Positions 16,801-25,438 of a DNA stretch of 64,000 nt are shown piece after piece. How positions within the stretch are numbered: the stretch's first letter is position 1; every line of letters starts with the position of its first letter. A model generated the notes under the pieces. The model worked only from the letters and a program-made list of their open reading frames with translations. It searched no databases and had not been told where the DNA came from. The stretch spans positions 28,656-92,655 of the forward strand of contig JAJTHG010000023.1 of NCBI GenBank assembly GCA_021298835.1, in the 5' to 3' direction. A program made the translations under genes and the position numbers. Source of the stretch: Gemmatimonadota bacterium (GTDB taxonomy: Bacteria; Gemmatimonadota; Gemmatimonadetes; Gemmatimonadales; Gemmatimonadaceae).

Positions 16801-17130
16801 TCACTCGTCGTCCGAGTTGAACCCCTCGGGCGGATCCTCGTCCTCCCCGAAGTCGTCGTACTCGTCGTCGAGGTCGATCAGGTCGTCGTCGTCCTCGCCC
16901 TCGTCGTCCAGGTCATCGTCGTCGTCGAGGTCGTCGTCGTCGTCGAGGTCGTCGAACTCGTCGTCGTCGAGGTCGTCCTCGTCGAATGCCTCGTCCTCGT
17001 CGAGATCCTCCTCGTCGAGCGCGTCGTCGGTCGGTTCCTCGTCGTCGGCGGCGAAGGCGACCGGACTCGGGATGGTCGCGGGGAAACGGTGGCCCACGGC
17101 GGGCGCATCCGTCTCGGACCAGGGGATCAT
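16801..17130 (-). CDS. Extremely acidic small protein
   Basis: The 109-residue product has 58 Asp/Glu residues, nearly all in the last 81 positions, as short runs such as LDDDDDLDDDDDLDDEG broken by Leu, Phe and Tyr. The first 27 residues are ordinary and weakly hydrophobic (FPATIPSPVAF). A GGAGAA ribosome site stands about 9 nt before the ATG, and typA ends 52 nt upstream on the same strand. The regular Leu/Phe/Tyr spacing argues against a mere GAC repeat. I do not recognise the family. Acidic tails of this kind bind basic partners or cations in other proteins. Here that is only a possibility. Confidence 0.6.
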   Translation of the reverse strand: MIPWSETDAPAVGHRFPATIPSPVAFAADDEEPTDDALDEEDLDEDEAFDEDDLDDDEFDDLDDDDDLDDDDDLDDEGEDDDDLIDLDDEYDDFGEDEDPPEGFNSDDE

Positions 17131-17182
17131 CGGAACGGGTTCTCCAGGAAGGGTGGGGTGCGGGACGGCGGGGCGACCGGGC

Positions 17183-19018
17183 TCAGGCGTTGGCGCGTTC
17201 CTTCTTCGCTTCGCGGGAGACGCGCTTGCGATCGGAGGCGGCGAGGAGGCGCTTGCGGAGGCGGATGCTCTGGGGCGTGATCTCGATCAGCTCGTCGTCT
17301 TCGATATACTCCAGCGCGCCTTCGAGCGTCAACTCCCGCGGCGGCTCCAGCACGATGTGCTCGTCGGCCCCCTTCGAGCGCATGTTGGTGAGCTTCTTCT
17401 CCTTCGTCGGGTTGACGTCCATGTCGCCCGGTCGGGCGTTCTCGCCGATGACCATCCCCTCGTAAACGGGCTCGCCCGGCTTCACGAAGAGGTCGGCGCG
17501 CTCGGAGAGGTTGAAGAGCGCGAAGGCGACGATCGTCCCGGCCTCCATGGACACCAGCACCCCGCGCGACCGGCCCTCGAGCATCCCCGCCCACGTGCCG
17601 TACTCGAGGAACCGGTGGTGCATGATCCCCGTCCCCCGCGTGTCGGTGAGGAACTCCGACCGGTAGCCGAACAGCCCGCGGGCCGGGATGCGGTACATCA
17701 GCCGCACCATCCCCTGCCCCGGGTTCTTCATCTCGAGCATCTCGCCCTTCCGCGGCCCGAGCTTCTCGATCACGGTGCCGACGAACTCGTCCGGCACGTC
17801 GATCATGAGCTCCTCGTACGGCTCGAGCTTCTCGCCGCTCGGCCCCGCCTTGACGATCACGCGCGGGCGCGACACCTGGAACTCGTACCCCTCGCGCCGC
17901 ATGGTTTCCATGAGGATCGAGAGGTGCAGCTCGCCGCGCCCCGAGACCTCCCAGCGGTCGGTGCTGTCGGTGTCGCTCACCTTGAGCGCCACGTTCCGCT
18001 CGAGCTCCTTCATGAGCCGCTCGCGGATCTGCCGCGACGTCACGAACCGCCCCTCCTTGCCGGCGAAGGGGGAGTTGTTCACCAGCAGCTCGACCGAGAT
18101 CGTCGGCTCCTCGACCGCGATCCCCTCGAGCCGCTCGGGCGTGTCCGGGTGCGTCACCGTCAGGCCGATCTCGACGCCCTCGAGCCCCGCGAGCGCGACG
18201 ATCTCGCCCGCGCCGGCCTCCGTCACCTCCACCCGCTCGAGCCCCTGGTAGGCGTACAGCTTGGTCACCCGGCCGCGCTCGGCCGCCTTCGACGGGTCCA
18301 TCGGCAGCAGCGCCACCGAATCCCCCACCTTCACCGTGCCGCGCTCGATCCGACCGATCGCCAGCCGCCCGAGGTAGCTCGAGTAGTCGATCGTCGAGGT
18401 GAGCATCTGGAACGGGGCCGCGGCGTCCGACGGCGGCGGCGGGACCTTGGCCACGATCGTCTCGAAGAGCGGCGCGAGGTCGGTCAGCGGCGCCTCCAGC
18501 GACAGCGTGCTCGTGCCGTCGCGGCCCGAGCCATACACCGTCGGGAAGTCGAGCTGCGACTCGTCGGCCTCCAGCTCGATGAACAGGTCGAGCACCTCGT
18601 CGTGCACACGATGCGGATCCGCCCCCGGCCGGTCGATCTTGTTGATCATCACGATCGGCGTCCGCCCCAGCGCCAGCGCCTTGCGCAGCACGAACCGCGT
18701 CTGCGGCATCGGGCCGTCGAAGGCGTCCACGACCAGCAGCACGCCGTCCACCATCCGGAGGATGCGCTCGACCTCGCCGCCGAAGTCCGCGTGCCCGGGG
18801 GTGTCCACGATGTTGATCTTCGTCCCCTTCCACTGGACCGCCGTGTTCTTGGCGAGGATCGTGATCCCGCGCTCCTTCTCGAGCGGGTTCGAATCCATGA
18901 CCCGCTCCTCCACGACCTGGTTGTCGCGGAAGGCGCCGGCCTGACGAAGCATCTTGTCAACCAGCGTCGTCTTGCCGTGGTCGACGTGCGCGATGATGGC
19001 GATGTTGCGGATCTGCAT
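17183..19018 (-). CDS. typA: GTP-binding ribosome-associated protein TypA/BipA
   Basis: The 611-residue translational GTPase acts in ribosome assembly and stress adaptation. The G1 motif is [10 protein letters not shown] (about residues 10-19), G2 is RGITI, G3 DTPGHADF and G4 NKID. The EF-G-like domains and the C-terminal BipA domain ([22 protein letters not shown]...[21 protein letters not shown]) are complete. The ATG at 19018 is chosen because it starts the G domain. A TATCTT hexamer ends 8 nt before it, leaving no room for a ribosome site, so the mRNA may be leaderless or nearly so. Confidence 0.97.
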   Translation of the reverse strand: MQIRNIAIIAHVDHGKTTLVDKMLRQAGAFRDNQVVEERVMDSNPLEKERGITILAKNTAVQWKGTKINIVDTPGHADFGGEVERILRMVDGVLLVVDAFDGPMPQTRFVLRKALALGRTPIVMINKIDRPGADPHRVHDEVLDLFIELEADESQLDFPTVYGSGRDGTSTLSLEAPLTDLAPLFETIVAKVPPPPSDAAAPFQMLTSTIDYSSYLGRLAIGRIERGTVKVGDSVALLPMDPSKAAERGRVTKLYAYQGLERVEVTEAGAGEIVALAGLEGVEIGLTVTHPDTPERLEGIAVEEPTISVELLVNNSPFAGKEGRFVTSRQIRERLMKELERNVALKVSDTDSTDRWEVSGRGELHLSILMETMRREGYEFQVSRPRVIVKAGPSGEKLEPYEELMIDVPDEFVGTVIEKLGPRKGEMLEMKNPGQGMVRLMYRIPARGLFGYRSEFLTDTRGTGIMHHRFLEYGTWAGMLEGRSRGVLVSMEAGTIVAFALFNLSERADLFVKPGEPVYEGMVIGENARPGDMDVNPTKEKKLTNMRSKGADEHIVLEPPRELTLEGALEYIEDDELIEITPQSIRLRKRLLAASDRKRVSREAKKERANA

Positions 19019-19026
19019 AGCCTCGA

Positions 19027-19032
19027 AAGATA
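19027..19032 (-). promoter_or_regulatory. -10 element of typA
   Basis: On the minus strand TATCTT is followed by TCGAGGCT and the ATG (8-nt spacing). No clear -35 is seen. It is one of a set of similar elements in the window. Confidence 0.5.
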
Positions 19033-19160
19033 GCGACGGCCCGCCCGTTCGGGTGACCCCGCCGCCCTCCCCGTGACGGCCCCGTGGCACCGGGAGTTCC
19101 CCGACTTGCCCCTCTCCCCGGCCGCCGCCAACGTGGCCGGGTACCCACGGGTCTTCACTC

Positions 19161-19166
19161 AGGAGG
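19161..19166 (+). promoter_or_regulatory. AGGAGG ribosome site deciding the start at 19175
   Basis: A full consensus AGGAGG stands 8 nt before ATG 19175. It decides that start over an in-frame ATG at 19073. Such a strong site is rare in this window. Confidence 0.7.
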
Positions 19167-19174
19167 ACGTCCCG

Positions 19175-19351
19175 ATGCCGAAGCAAGACCAGCCGGAGGG
19201 CGAGTACCCGCACGGGCGTGGCTACGGCCACGACTACATGCGGGGCGGGGAAGTGTTCGACCGCTATGGGCATGTCTCCCGCGAGGAGTTCGACATGCCC
19301 CGGGGCGAGCTCAAGCGCCGCGAGGAGCGACGACACGCCACCGAGGGCTGA
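19175..19351 (+). CDS. Small hydrophilic protein of unknown function, 58 residues
   Basis: The product starts MPKQDQPEGEYPHGRGYG and is rich in Gly, Tyr, His, Arg and Glu. It has no signal or membrane segment and ends in a charged helix (GELKRREERRHATEG). The start is set by the strong AGGAGG site. It is flanked by typA (divergent) and a TMTC-like gene, and its end is followed by a 12-bp GC-rich hairpin. It has the look of a small stress-type protein, but I recognise no family. Confidence 0.65.
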   Translation: MPKQDQPEGEYPHGRGYGHDYMRGGEVFDRYGHVSREEFDMPRGELKRREERRHATEG

Positions 19352-19367
19352 CGGCCGGACCACCGAC

Positions 19368-19395
19368 GAGGCCCGGGGCGCGCGCCCCGGGCCTC
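19368..19395 (+). terminator. Hairpin terminator after the 58-residue gene
   Basis: The arms GAGGCCCGGGGC and GCCCCGGGCCTC (12 bp) enclose GCGC and are followed by GTTGCGT. It lies just before the promoter of the next gene. Confidence 0.7.
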
Positions 19396-19407
19396 GTTGC
19401 GTCCCGT

Positions 19408-19413
19408 TAGCTT
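19408..19413 (+). promoter_or_regulatory. -10 element (TAGCTT) with zero-length leader
   Basis: TAGCTT ends exactly 6 nt before GTG 19420, so the predicted transcription start is the first base of the start codon. No good -35 is visible. Confidence 0.5.
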
Positions 19414-19419
19414 CGTCGC

Positions 19420-21063
19420 GTGCCGCGTCGTCCCTCGCCCGAGACCCTCGCCCAGCTCGTCGCCGCCACCGCCGCGCTCCTCGCCTTCGCAGGGGCCCTC
19501 GCGAACGGCTTCGCATGGGACGACTGGCCGGCGATCGTCAACGACACCGGGCTCCGTGACCTCACCGCGCTCCCGCGCCGGCTCCAGCAGCCCTACTGGC
19601 CCTCCACCGGTACCCTCTGGCGTCCTCTCACCACGCTGTCCTACGCCGTCGATTGGGCGTGGGGCGGCGGTGCGCCGCTGGCCTTCCACGTCGTCAACTG
19701 GCTGCTGCACGCGCTGGCCTCCGCGCTCGTCACCCGGCTGGCCCTGCGGTGGCTCGACCCGGCGGCCGCCGCCGCCGCCGGCCTCGTCTTCGCCCTCGCC
19801 CCGGTGCATGTCGAGGTGGTCGCCAACGCCGTGGGGCGCGCGGAACTGCTCTGCGCGATCGGCCTGCTGGGGGTCCTGCTGGCTGCCACCCGACCCGGGA
19901 CACCGACCGTGCCGCAGTTGCGCCTCGTCGCGGCGTCGGCCTTCCTCGCCTTGGGCGCCAAGGAAACCGGAGCCGTCGCCCCGGTACTCGCACTCGCCGC
20001 GAACTGGCTCGTCACCCGCACGCCGCGCGCCGCGTGGCGCACCGCCTGGTGGGCCGCGACCCCGGTCGCGGCGCTGCTCGTCGGCCGACGCCTCGTCCTC
20101 GGGACGATCGCCGGCGACGCGCCGCACCCGGCGTGGTGGGTCGCCAACGGCATCGAGGGGGTGTGGCTCGCGCTGGCGACTTTGCCCAAGGCACTGTGGA
20201 TGCTGGTCATCCCGCAACCGGGCGCCTGGGAGCACTCCCCGACGCTCGCGCAGGCCAGGTCACCCAGCGTCCTCCTCGCCGGCCTCGGGGTGCTGCTGCT
20301 GGGGCTCGCGGCGTGGCAGGGCTGGCGGCTCTGGCGGCGCCCCTCGGTCGGCGCGCTCGCCGTCGTGATCATGGTCGTCGCGTGGCTGCCCGTGTCGAAC
20401 CTCGTCCTGCGCACCGGCGTGATCGTCGCCGAACGCACGCTCTATTCACCATCCATCGGGCTGGCCCTGGGTGCCGGAGTGCTGGCGGGCGTCCTCGGCG
20501 CGTGGCGCCCGGCGGCGCCGACGGCGCTGCTCGTCGGATGGGGCGCGCTCGCCACCGCCACCGTGCTGCGCGACGTGCCGGCTTGGCGCGACTCGATGAC
20601 GATCTTCGAAACGATGACGGCGCGCAACCCGGACAGCTACAAGGCGTGGTGGTACCTCGGGCAGGCCCGCCGCGTGGACGACGACGTTCCCGGCGCCTAC
20701 GCCGCGATGCGCGAGTCGCTCGCCCGGTTCGACCTCGAGACGCGCATCCTCCATGCCGGGGCGCAGGTGGCCATGCAGCAGGGCGACACGGCGCAGGCCG
20801 TGCGCTGGCTCGACCAGTCGCTGGCGATCGACCCCAACGGCCGCCGGTCGCGGACGCTGCGCGTGATGGTCGCGATGCGCCGCCAGGACAAGGCCGCCGC
20901 CCTCCGGCTCCTCGACGAGGGGCTGGCGAGGGAACCCGATCAGGAGATCTGGGCGAGGATGCGGCAGGACATCCGCGCTTGGCCCGACCCGGCAGCGCCG
21001 CCAGCCGCGGCGCCGCCGGCCGCGGCGCCGTCGGTCGCCGCCCCGACTAGAACTCCCAATTGA
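19420..21063 (+). CDS. TMTC-like multipass membrane protein with C-terminal TPRs
   Basis: The 547-residue protein has about ten membrane helices in residues 10-390. The first luminal/periplasmic loop carries an acidic FAWDDWPAI motif. A soluble tail with TPR-type helices follows (about 400-520: NPDSYKAWWYLGQARRV, DTAQAVRWLDQSLAIDPNG). This is the layout of the DUF1736/TMTC glycosyltransferase-C group, which in animals O-mannosylates proteins. The donor and acceptor in bacteria are not established. The C-terminus is an Ala/Pro repeat made of PPAAA units. Its last 17 nt overlap the end of the convergent TonB receptor gene. Confidence 0.8.
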   Translation: MPRRPSPETLAQLVAATAALLAFAGALANGFAWDDWPAIVNDTGLRDLTALPRRLQQPYWPSTGTLWRPLTTLSYAVDWAWGGGAPLAFHVVNWLLHALASALVTRLALRWLDPAAAAAAGLVFALAPVHVEVVANAVGRAELLCAIGLLGVLLAATRPGTPTVPQLRLVAASAFLALGAKETGAVAPVLALAANWLVTRTPRAAWRTAWWAATPVAALLVGRRLVLGTIAGDAPHPAWWVANGIEGVWLALATLPKALWMLVIPQPGAWEHSPTLAQARSPSVLLAGLGVLLLGLAAWQGWRLWRRPSVGALAVVIMVVAWLPVSNLVLRTGVIVAERTLYSPSIGLALGAGVLAGVLGAWRPAAPTALLVGWGALATATVLRDVPAWRDSMTIFETMTARNPDSYKAWWYLGQARRVDDDVPGAYAAMRESLARFDLETRILHAGAQVAMQQGDTAQAVRWLDQSLAIDPNGRRSRTLRVMVAMRRQDKAAALRLLDEGLAREPDQEIWARMRQDIRAWPDPAAPPAAAPPAAAPSVAAPTRTPN

Positions 21064-23359
21064 GGCCGATCGACGGCAGCAGGCCCACGCCCTCGTTCGC
21101 CACCGCCTGCCGCGTCCGGGGATTCCACTGCGGCGGCGACGGATTCTGCCGGTTCGTGACGTTCTGCAGGTCGAGGAAGGCGATCAACTGCGTCTTGCCG
21201 AAGACGAAGCGGCGATCCACCCGCACGTCGGCGGCGAAGAAGGTCCCCAGCCGCTCGCCGTTGTAGCGCGCGAAGTCGAGCGTCCCCGCCTGCGGCCCCC
21301 CCGTCACGAACGGCGTGAAGGGAAGCCCGGACGCCGCGCGCGCGCGCAGGGCCAGCTCCCACTTCGCGTTCGGCCGCCAGCCGATCACGCCGTTGGCGAG
21401 CACCGGCGTGTCGAACGCACCGCGGGTGCTCGTGCCGTCGAGCCCGGTGAAGCGCGTGCGGTTGTAGCTTGCGCTCAGCTGCCCGTAGAGGGGGCTGCGC
21501 CCGAGCTTCTTCTGCACGAAGACCTCGGCCCCGTACGCCTCGCCGGTGCCGGTGCTCTCGAGCGGCTCGAGGCCGAAGGGGATGTCGGTCGTCGCGTCGT
21601 CGAAGCCGCTCGGGCTCAGCACCGCCTGCGGGCGGAAGACCCGCGCGGGATACGCGCCGTAGCGCTTGGCGTACACCTCGAGTTGCACCTTGAGTTCGTC
21701 CCCGACGAGGCGCGTCAGGCCGGCCACCGCCTGATCGGCGCGGAAGGGCCGCAGTGACTGCCGGTTCGCCGGGTCGCCCACGAGCCAGATGTAGCTCGGG
21801 GCCTGCCAGTACCGGCCGCCCGAGACGGCGAGGGTCGTGACGTCGTCGAGCCGGTACGTCGCGTTCAGCCGCGGCGCGAGCCGCACGGCGTTCCCGAGGA
21901 AGCCGTACCAGTCGCCGCGGACGCCGGCGCTGAGCCGCAATGCCGGCCGCACCTGCCAGGCGGCCTGCGCGTAGGTGCCGTTGCGGAGGGCGGTGAAGCT
22001 CGTGTCCACGCGCAGCGTGCGCGGCTGGCCCAGCTGGTCTAGCCGCCGGAACCCGGCCAGCGTGGCGTCGAAGCGCAGGTCGCTCGCGTACTTGAAGATC
22101 GTCCCGGCCTCGACCTCCAGCCCGCGACGCGGCAGCCACGTGAGGTCGGTCCGGAGGGTGGTCTCTCCCTCGGTCGAGCGGCTCTCGAAGACCGGGTTCA
22201 GCAGCGAATCGCGCTGCGCGGTGACGAAGCGCGTCCACGTGCGGCCGAGCGTCGTCGTCACCACGCCGTCCGGCAGCAGCCGCTTCCACGTGAGGCCGCT
22301 GAAGTACTGGTCCTGCGCCGGCGCGAGCACCTGCGAGTTGTTGACGCGGGCCGAGTCGGTGCCGTTGTCGAACGTGACCGTGCCCCGCGCGGCGATAGTG
22401 AGGAACGAGAGCGCGTCGCGCGTCGTCGGGCGCCAGACCGCCTTCGCGGTGGCGTCGGTGTAGGACGGGATGAAGCTCAGGCCGATCGCCTGGAAGAGCA
22501 GGTCGAGGTAGCTGCGCCGCACGTTCACGAAGAACGACGCGTCCCGGCCGATCGGCCCCTCGAGCACCGCGCCGTACTGCGTGGCGGCGACGTTGAGCTC
22601 GCCCGCGAGGCGCTCGCGGTTGCCCTCGCGCAGGGTGAGCGTCGTCGCCGACGAGGCGCGGTCGCCGTACCGGGCCCCGAATCCGCCGGCGGAGATCGCG
22701 GCCGTCTCGATGAAGCGGATGTTGATCAGCGAGATCGGCCCGCCGGTCGAACCCTGCGACCCGAAGTGGTTGATGTTCGGCACCTCGATGTTGTCCACGA
22801 CGAACAGGTTCTCGAACGGTGCCCCCCCGCGGACGATGATGTCGTTGCGGGCCGCGCTGGTCACCCCCACGCCCGGCGCGACCGAGATCGCCCGCAGCAC
22901 GTCCTCCTGCGCTCCCGGCTGCCGCCGCACCTCCTCGGCCGCGTACGTCTGCGTCGAGACCGGGGTCGCCGGCGGCAGTTGCGGCGGGAACGCCTCGGGG
23001 CGCACGGTCACCGCCTCGAGCTGCACGTCGATCGGGCGCAGCACGACCAGCACCTCCGCCGGCTTGGCGGGAGAGACGGCGATGTCGCCCTTGGTCACCG
23101 GGGCGAAGCCCAGCCGACGGATCTCGAGCGTGACGATCCCGGTGCGCACCCCGCGCAGGACGAAGCGGCCGCCGGCGTCGGTCTGCGCGCCGATCTCCTG
23201 ACCGACCACGCGAACCGTGGCGCCCACGACGGGGGCCTCGGTGACGGCCTGGACGATGCGGCCGGTGATGGCGCCGGTCGGCGCGGACGGGACTTGGGCA
23301 GGCAGGGGGGCGCAGGCGAGCAGGACGACCGGCCGCCAGACGCGAACGAAATTGGACAT
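21047..23359 (-). CDS. TonB-dependent outer-membrane receptor
   Basis: The 770-residue protein starts with a short signal (about residues 1-25). A carboxypeptidase-regulatory-like domain follows (GAITGRIVQAVTEAPVVGATVRVVG, about 28-110), then a plug with QPGAQEDVLRAISVAPGVGVT and NDIIVRGGAPFENLFVVDNIEVPN, then a 22-strand-type barrel ending in an aromatic pair (NWEF). The N-terminal extension is common in SusC-like and FCB-group receptors. No SusD-like partner or regulator is adjacent, so the ligand is unknown. The gene converges on the TMTC-like gene. Confidence 0.9.
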   Translation of the reverse strand: MSNFVRVWRPVVLLACAPLPAQVPSAPTGAITGRIVQAVTEAPVVGATVRVVGQEIGAQTDAGGRFVLRGVRTGIVTLEIRRLGFAPVTKGDIAVSPAKPAEVLVVLRPIDVQLEAVTVRPEAFPPQLPPATPVSTQTYAAEEVRRQPGAQEDVLRAISVAPGVGVTSAARNDIIVRGGAPFENLFVVDNIEVPNINHFGSQGSTGGPISLINIRFIETAAISAGGFGARYGDRASSATTLTLREGNRERLAGELNVAATQYGAVLEGPIGRDASFFVNVRRSYLDLLFQAIGLSFIPSYTDATAKAVWRPTTRDALSFLTIAARGTVTFDNGTDSARVNNSQVLAPAQDQYFSGLTWKRLLPDGVVTTTLGRTWTRFVTAQRDSLLNPVFESRSTEGETTLRTDLTWLPRRGLEVEAGTIFKYASDLRFDATLAGFRRLDQLGQPRTLRVDTSFTALRNGTYAQAAWQVRPALRLSAGVRGDWYGFLGNAVRLAPRLNATYRLDDVTTLAVSGGRYWQAPSYIWLVGDPANRQSLRPFRADQAVAGLTRLVGDELKVQLEVYAKRYGAYPARVFRPQAVLSPSGFDDATTDIPFGLEPLESTGTGEAYGAEVFVQKKLGRSPLYGQLSASYNRTRFTGLDGTSTRGAFDTPVLANGVIGWRPNAKWELALRARAASGLPFTPFVTGGPQAGTLDFARYNGERLGTFFAADVRVDRRFVFGKTQLIAFLDLQNVTNRQNPSPPQWNPRTRQAVANEGVGLLPSIGLNWEF

Positions 23360-23550
23360 GTGCAGGATGAAAGGTCGCTGTTGAACGCGGAACGCTCGCC
23401 GTCCGTTCGCGGCGGCGGCGGGTGACGAACGCGCGTGTCGTGCGCTGCTCGACGCCCGCTACGCCCCGCTCCGGCGGTTCGCGTTCACGCTCGTGCGCGG
23501 CGCAGCGACCCAGCGCCGCCTGCTCGATGCCGCGCTTCGCGCCCCTCCCC

Positions 23551-23605
23551 GGCCGCATGCCGGCCGCATGCCGGCCCGTCATCGCCTCGGCGGTGACGGG
23601 CCGGC
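23551..23605 (+). repeat. 11-bp direct repeat and hairpin before the membrane-protein gene
   Basis: GGCCGCATGCC occurs twice (23551-23572). It runs into a hairpin with arms 23570-23585 and 23590-23605 (16 bp, one mismatch, CTCG loop). The hairpin sits 13 nt before the TAGCTT promoter element of the next gene. The gap 23360-23630 holds nothing else I can support. Confidence 0.5.
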
Positions 23606-23618
23606 TTGCGTTCGCGGC

Positions 23619-23624
23619 TAGCTT
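23619..23624 (+). promoter_or_regulatory. -10 element (TAGCTT) with zero-length leader
   Basis: TAGCTT ends exactly 6 nt before GTG 23631. It is the same hexamer and spacing as before 19420. Confidence 0.5.
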
Positions 23625-23630
23625 GCCTCC

Positions 23631-24380
23631 GTGCCGCCGACCGCCGCCCCGACCCCCGCCTCGCCGGCCGAACCCGACCTCTGGGGGCACCTCCCGGCGC
23701 GCACGCGTGGCCTGGTGGCGACGCACGTCGTGGGGGTCATCGTGGGCGGGCTCGCGCTCGACCGGGAGTTCGGCTGGACGGGCCAGCACCTCGCCACGCT
23801 CTGGACGGTGGCGGTCTTCGCGTGGCTGCTCCGCCTCGGACGGCCGCTCGAGCGCCGGGTCCTGCTCGTCTGCACGGCGCTCGCCGGCGTCGGCGAGGCC
23901 GTGCTCTCGCTCGGCTGGGGTGTCTATGACTACCGGTTCGGCAACCTGCCGCTGTTCGTACCCCCTGGGCATGCGCTGCTGATGACGCTCGGGCTCGTGG
24001 TGCGGCCGCTCGTCACCCCGCGGCACGTCGCCGCGGTGGCCGCGGGCGCGGCGGTGTGGGCGATCGTCGTGCTGTGGCGCGGCACCGACGCGTTCGGGAC
24101 GATCCTCGCGGGGCTGTTCCTCGTCTGCGCGGGCCTCAGCCGCGGCCGCGACCTCTATGCGGCGATGTTCGTGCTGGCGCTCGCCATGGAGCTGTACGGC
24201 ACCGCGCTCGGCAACTGGACGTGGCGCCCGAGCGTCCCCGGCACCGGCTGGTCCGCCGCCAACCCGCCCTTCGCCGCCGGCGCCTTCTACGCGCTGCTCG
24301 ACCTGCTCGTCCTCGCCGCCGTGCGGCGCCGCCCCCGGGTGCACGGGCGCGGCGCGGCGCTGCTTCCCGACGTCCCCTGA
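23631..24380 (+). CDS. Multipass membrane protein of unknown function
   Basis: The 249-residue protein has an Ala/Pro-rich cytosolic start and about seven hydrophobic segments from residue 30 to 235. Conserved-looking motifs inside or between helices are YDYRFGNLPLFVPPGHALL, ELYGTALGNWTW and SAANPPFAAGAFYALLD. Such His/Pro and Trp clusters suggest a functional core, but I recognise no named family. A peroxidase gene follows after 19 nt on the same strand, so the two are probably co-transcribed. Confidence 0.8.
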   Translation: MPPTAAPTPASPAEPDLWGHLPARTRGLVATHVVGVIVGGLALDREFGWTGQHLATLWTVAVFAWLLRLGRPLERRVLLVCTALAGVGEAVLSLGWGVYDYRFGNLPLFVPPGHALLMTLGLVVRPLVTPRHVAAVAAGAAVWAIVVLWRGTDAFGTILAGLFLVCAGLSRGRDLYAAMFVLALAMELYGTALGNWTWRPSVPGTGWSAANPPFAAGAFYALLDLLVLAAVRRRPRVHGRGAALLPDVP

Positions 24381-24399
24381 CTCCCCGGATCCCCGCCTC

Positions 24400-25401
24400 A
24401 TGCTTCGTCACCTGATCGTCGTGGCCGCCCTCGCGGGCGGTGCCGGGCTCTCGGCCTGCGCCCGCAACGCGCCCGCCCCGCTGCCGAGCGACGATGCATC
24501 GCCGCTCGGCCCGTCCCCCGCCCCGGCCTCCAACCCGGACACCCCGGAGAAGGTCGCGCTCGGCGCGCAGCTCTTCTACGACCCGCGCCTGTCGGCGACG
24601 GGGACCATGTCGTGCGAAGGGTGCCACTACCGCGCCCTCGGCTGGACGGACACGCTGCGCCTCTCGACGCGCGCGACCGGCGTGGTGAACGCCCGGCACA
24701 CGCCGACGCTGTACAACGTCGGGCACCAGACGGCGTGGTACTGGGACGGCCGCGCCACGTCGCTCGAGGGGCAGATCGCCGCCGCGTGGAAGTCGCAGCT
24801 CGGTGCCAACACCGAGCGCGTGGCGGCGGCGGTCAATGCCGTTCCCGAGTACCGCACCCGGTTCGCCGCCGTCTTCGGCGACACCGCCAGCGAGCCACGC
24901 ATCGCGCAGGCGCTGGCGTCGTACGTGCGCACGCTCAACTCCGGGCCATCGCCGTGGGACCGCTTTCAGGCCGGCGATCGTCGCGCCCTCGGTGCCGAGG
25001 CGCAGGCGGGGTGGCAGCTCTTCATCGGCAAGGCCGGCTGCGCCGCGTGCCACGTGCCACCGCGCTTCGCCGACGGGCTCTACCACAACGTCGGCCTCGA
25101 GGCGGGCAAGGCGACGCCCGACCGCGGCCGTGCGGCGGTGACCAATGCGCCCGCCGACGAACGCGCCTTCAAGACACCGACGCTGCGGTCGGTGGCGCTC
25201 TCGCGGCCGTACTTCCACGACGGCAGCGCCGCCACGCTCGAGGCGGCCGTCCGCTACATGGCCTCGGGCGGCGGCCCCGACTCGACCAAGTCGCCGCTCC
25301 TCGTCAACCGCTCGCTCGGCGACGTCGAGGTGCGCCAGCTCGTGGCGTTCCTGCAGGCGCTCACGTCGGACGAGCCGGCGCCGCGTCCCCGCGTCCCTTG
25401 A
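24400..25401 (+). CDS. Di-haem cytochrome c peroxidase (MauG/CcpA family) lipoprotein
   Basis: The 333-residue product starts with a lipoprotein signal (GGAGLSAC, Cys about residue 20). Haem 1 is at MSCEGCHYR and haem 2 at AGCAACHVPP. Family motifs include NARHTPTLYNVG, YWDGRATSLEGQ and the C-terminal TPTLRSVALSRPYFHDGS. Members reduce H2O2 using electrons from small cytochromes, or oxidise cofactors as MauG does; the sequence does not decide between these. It is lipid-anchored, so it faces the periplasm. The ATG at 24400 gives the lipoprotein signal. Confidence 0.9.
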   Translation: MLRHLIVVAALAGGAGLSACARNAPAPLPSDDASPLGPSPAPASNPDTPEKVALGAQLFYDPRLSATGTMSCEGCHYRALGWTDTLRLSTRATGVVNARHTPTLYNVGHQTAWYWDGRATSLEGQIAAAWKSQLGANTERVAAAVNAVPEYRTRFAAVFGDTASEPRIAQALASYVRTLNSGPSPWDRFQAGDRRALGAEAQAGWQLFIGKAGCAACHVPPRFADGLYHNVGLEAGKATPDRGRAAVTNAPADERAFKTPTLRSVALSRPYFHDGSAATLEAAVRYMASGGGPDSTKSPLLVNRSLGDVEVRQLVAFLQALTSDEPAPRPRVP

Positions 25402-25438
25402 GCGGGGCGCCGGACGCCGGGCAAGCGCGTCGCCGACC

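Noticed and set aside
16622..16804. Upstream extension of the amidohydrolase to 16804
   Set aside because: It would put 61 residues before a clear signal peptide and would run through a repeat and a hairpin.
19019..19516. Upstream extension of typA to 19516
   Set aside because: The G domain starts at ATG 19018, and the extension covers a divergent gene with a strong ribosome site.
23385..23590. Sigma-factor-like gene between the TonB receptor and the membrane protein
   Set aside because: No start codon and only a short stretch looks like region 1/2. It is kept as a weak finding, not as a gene.
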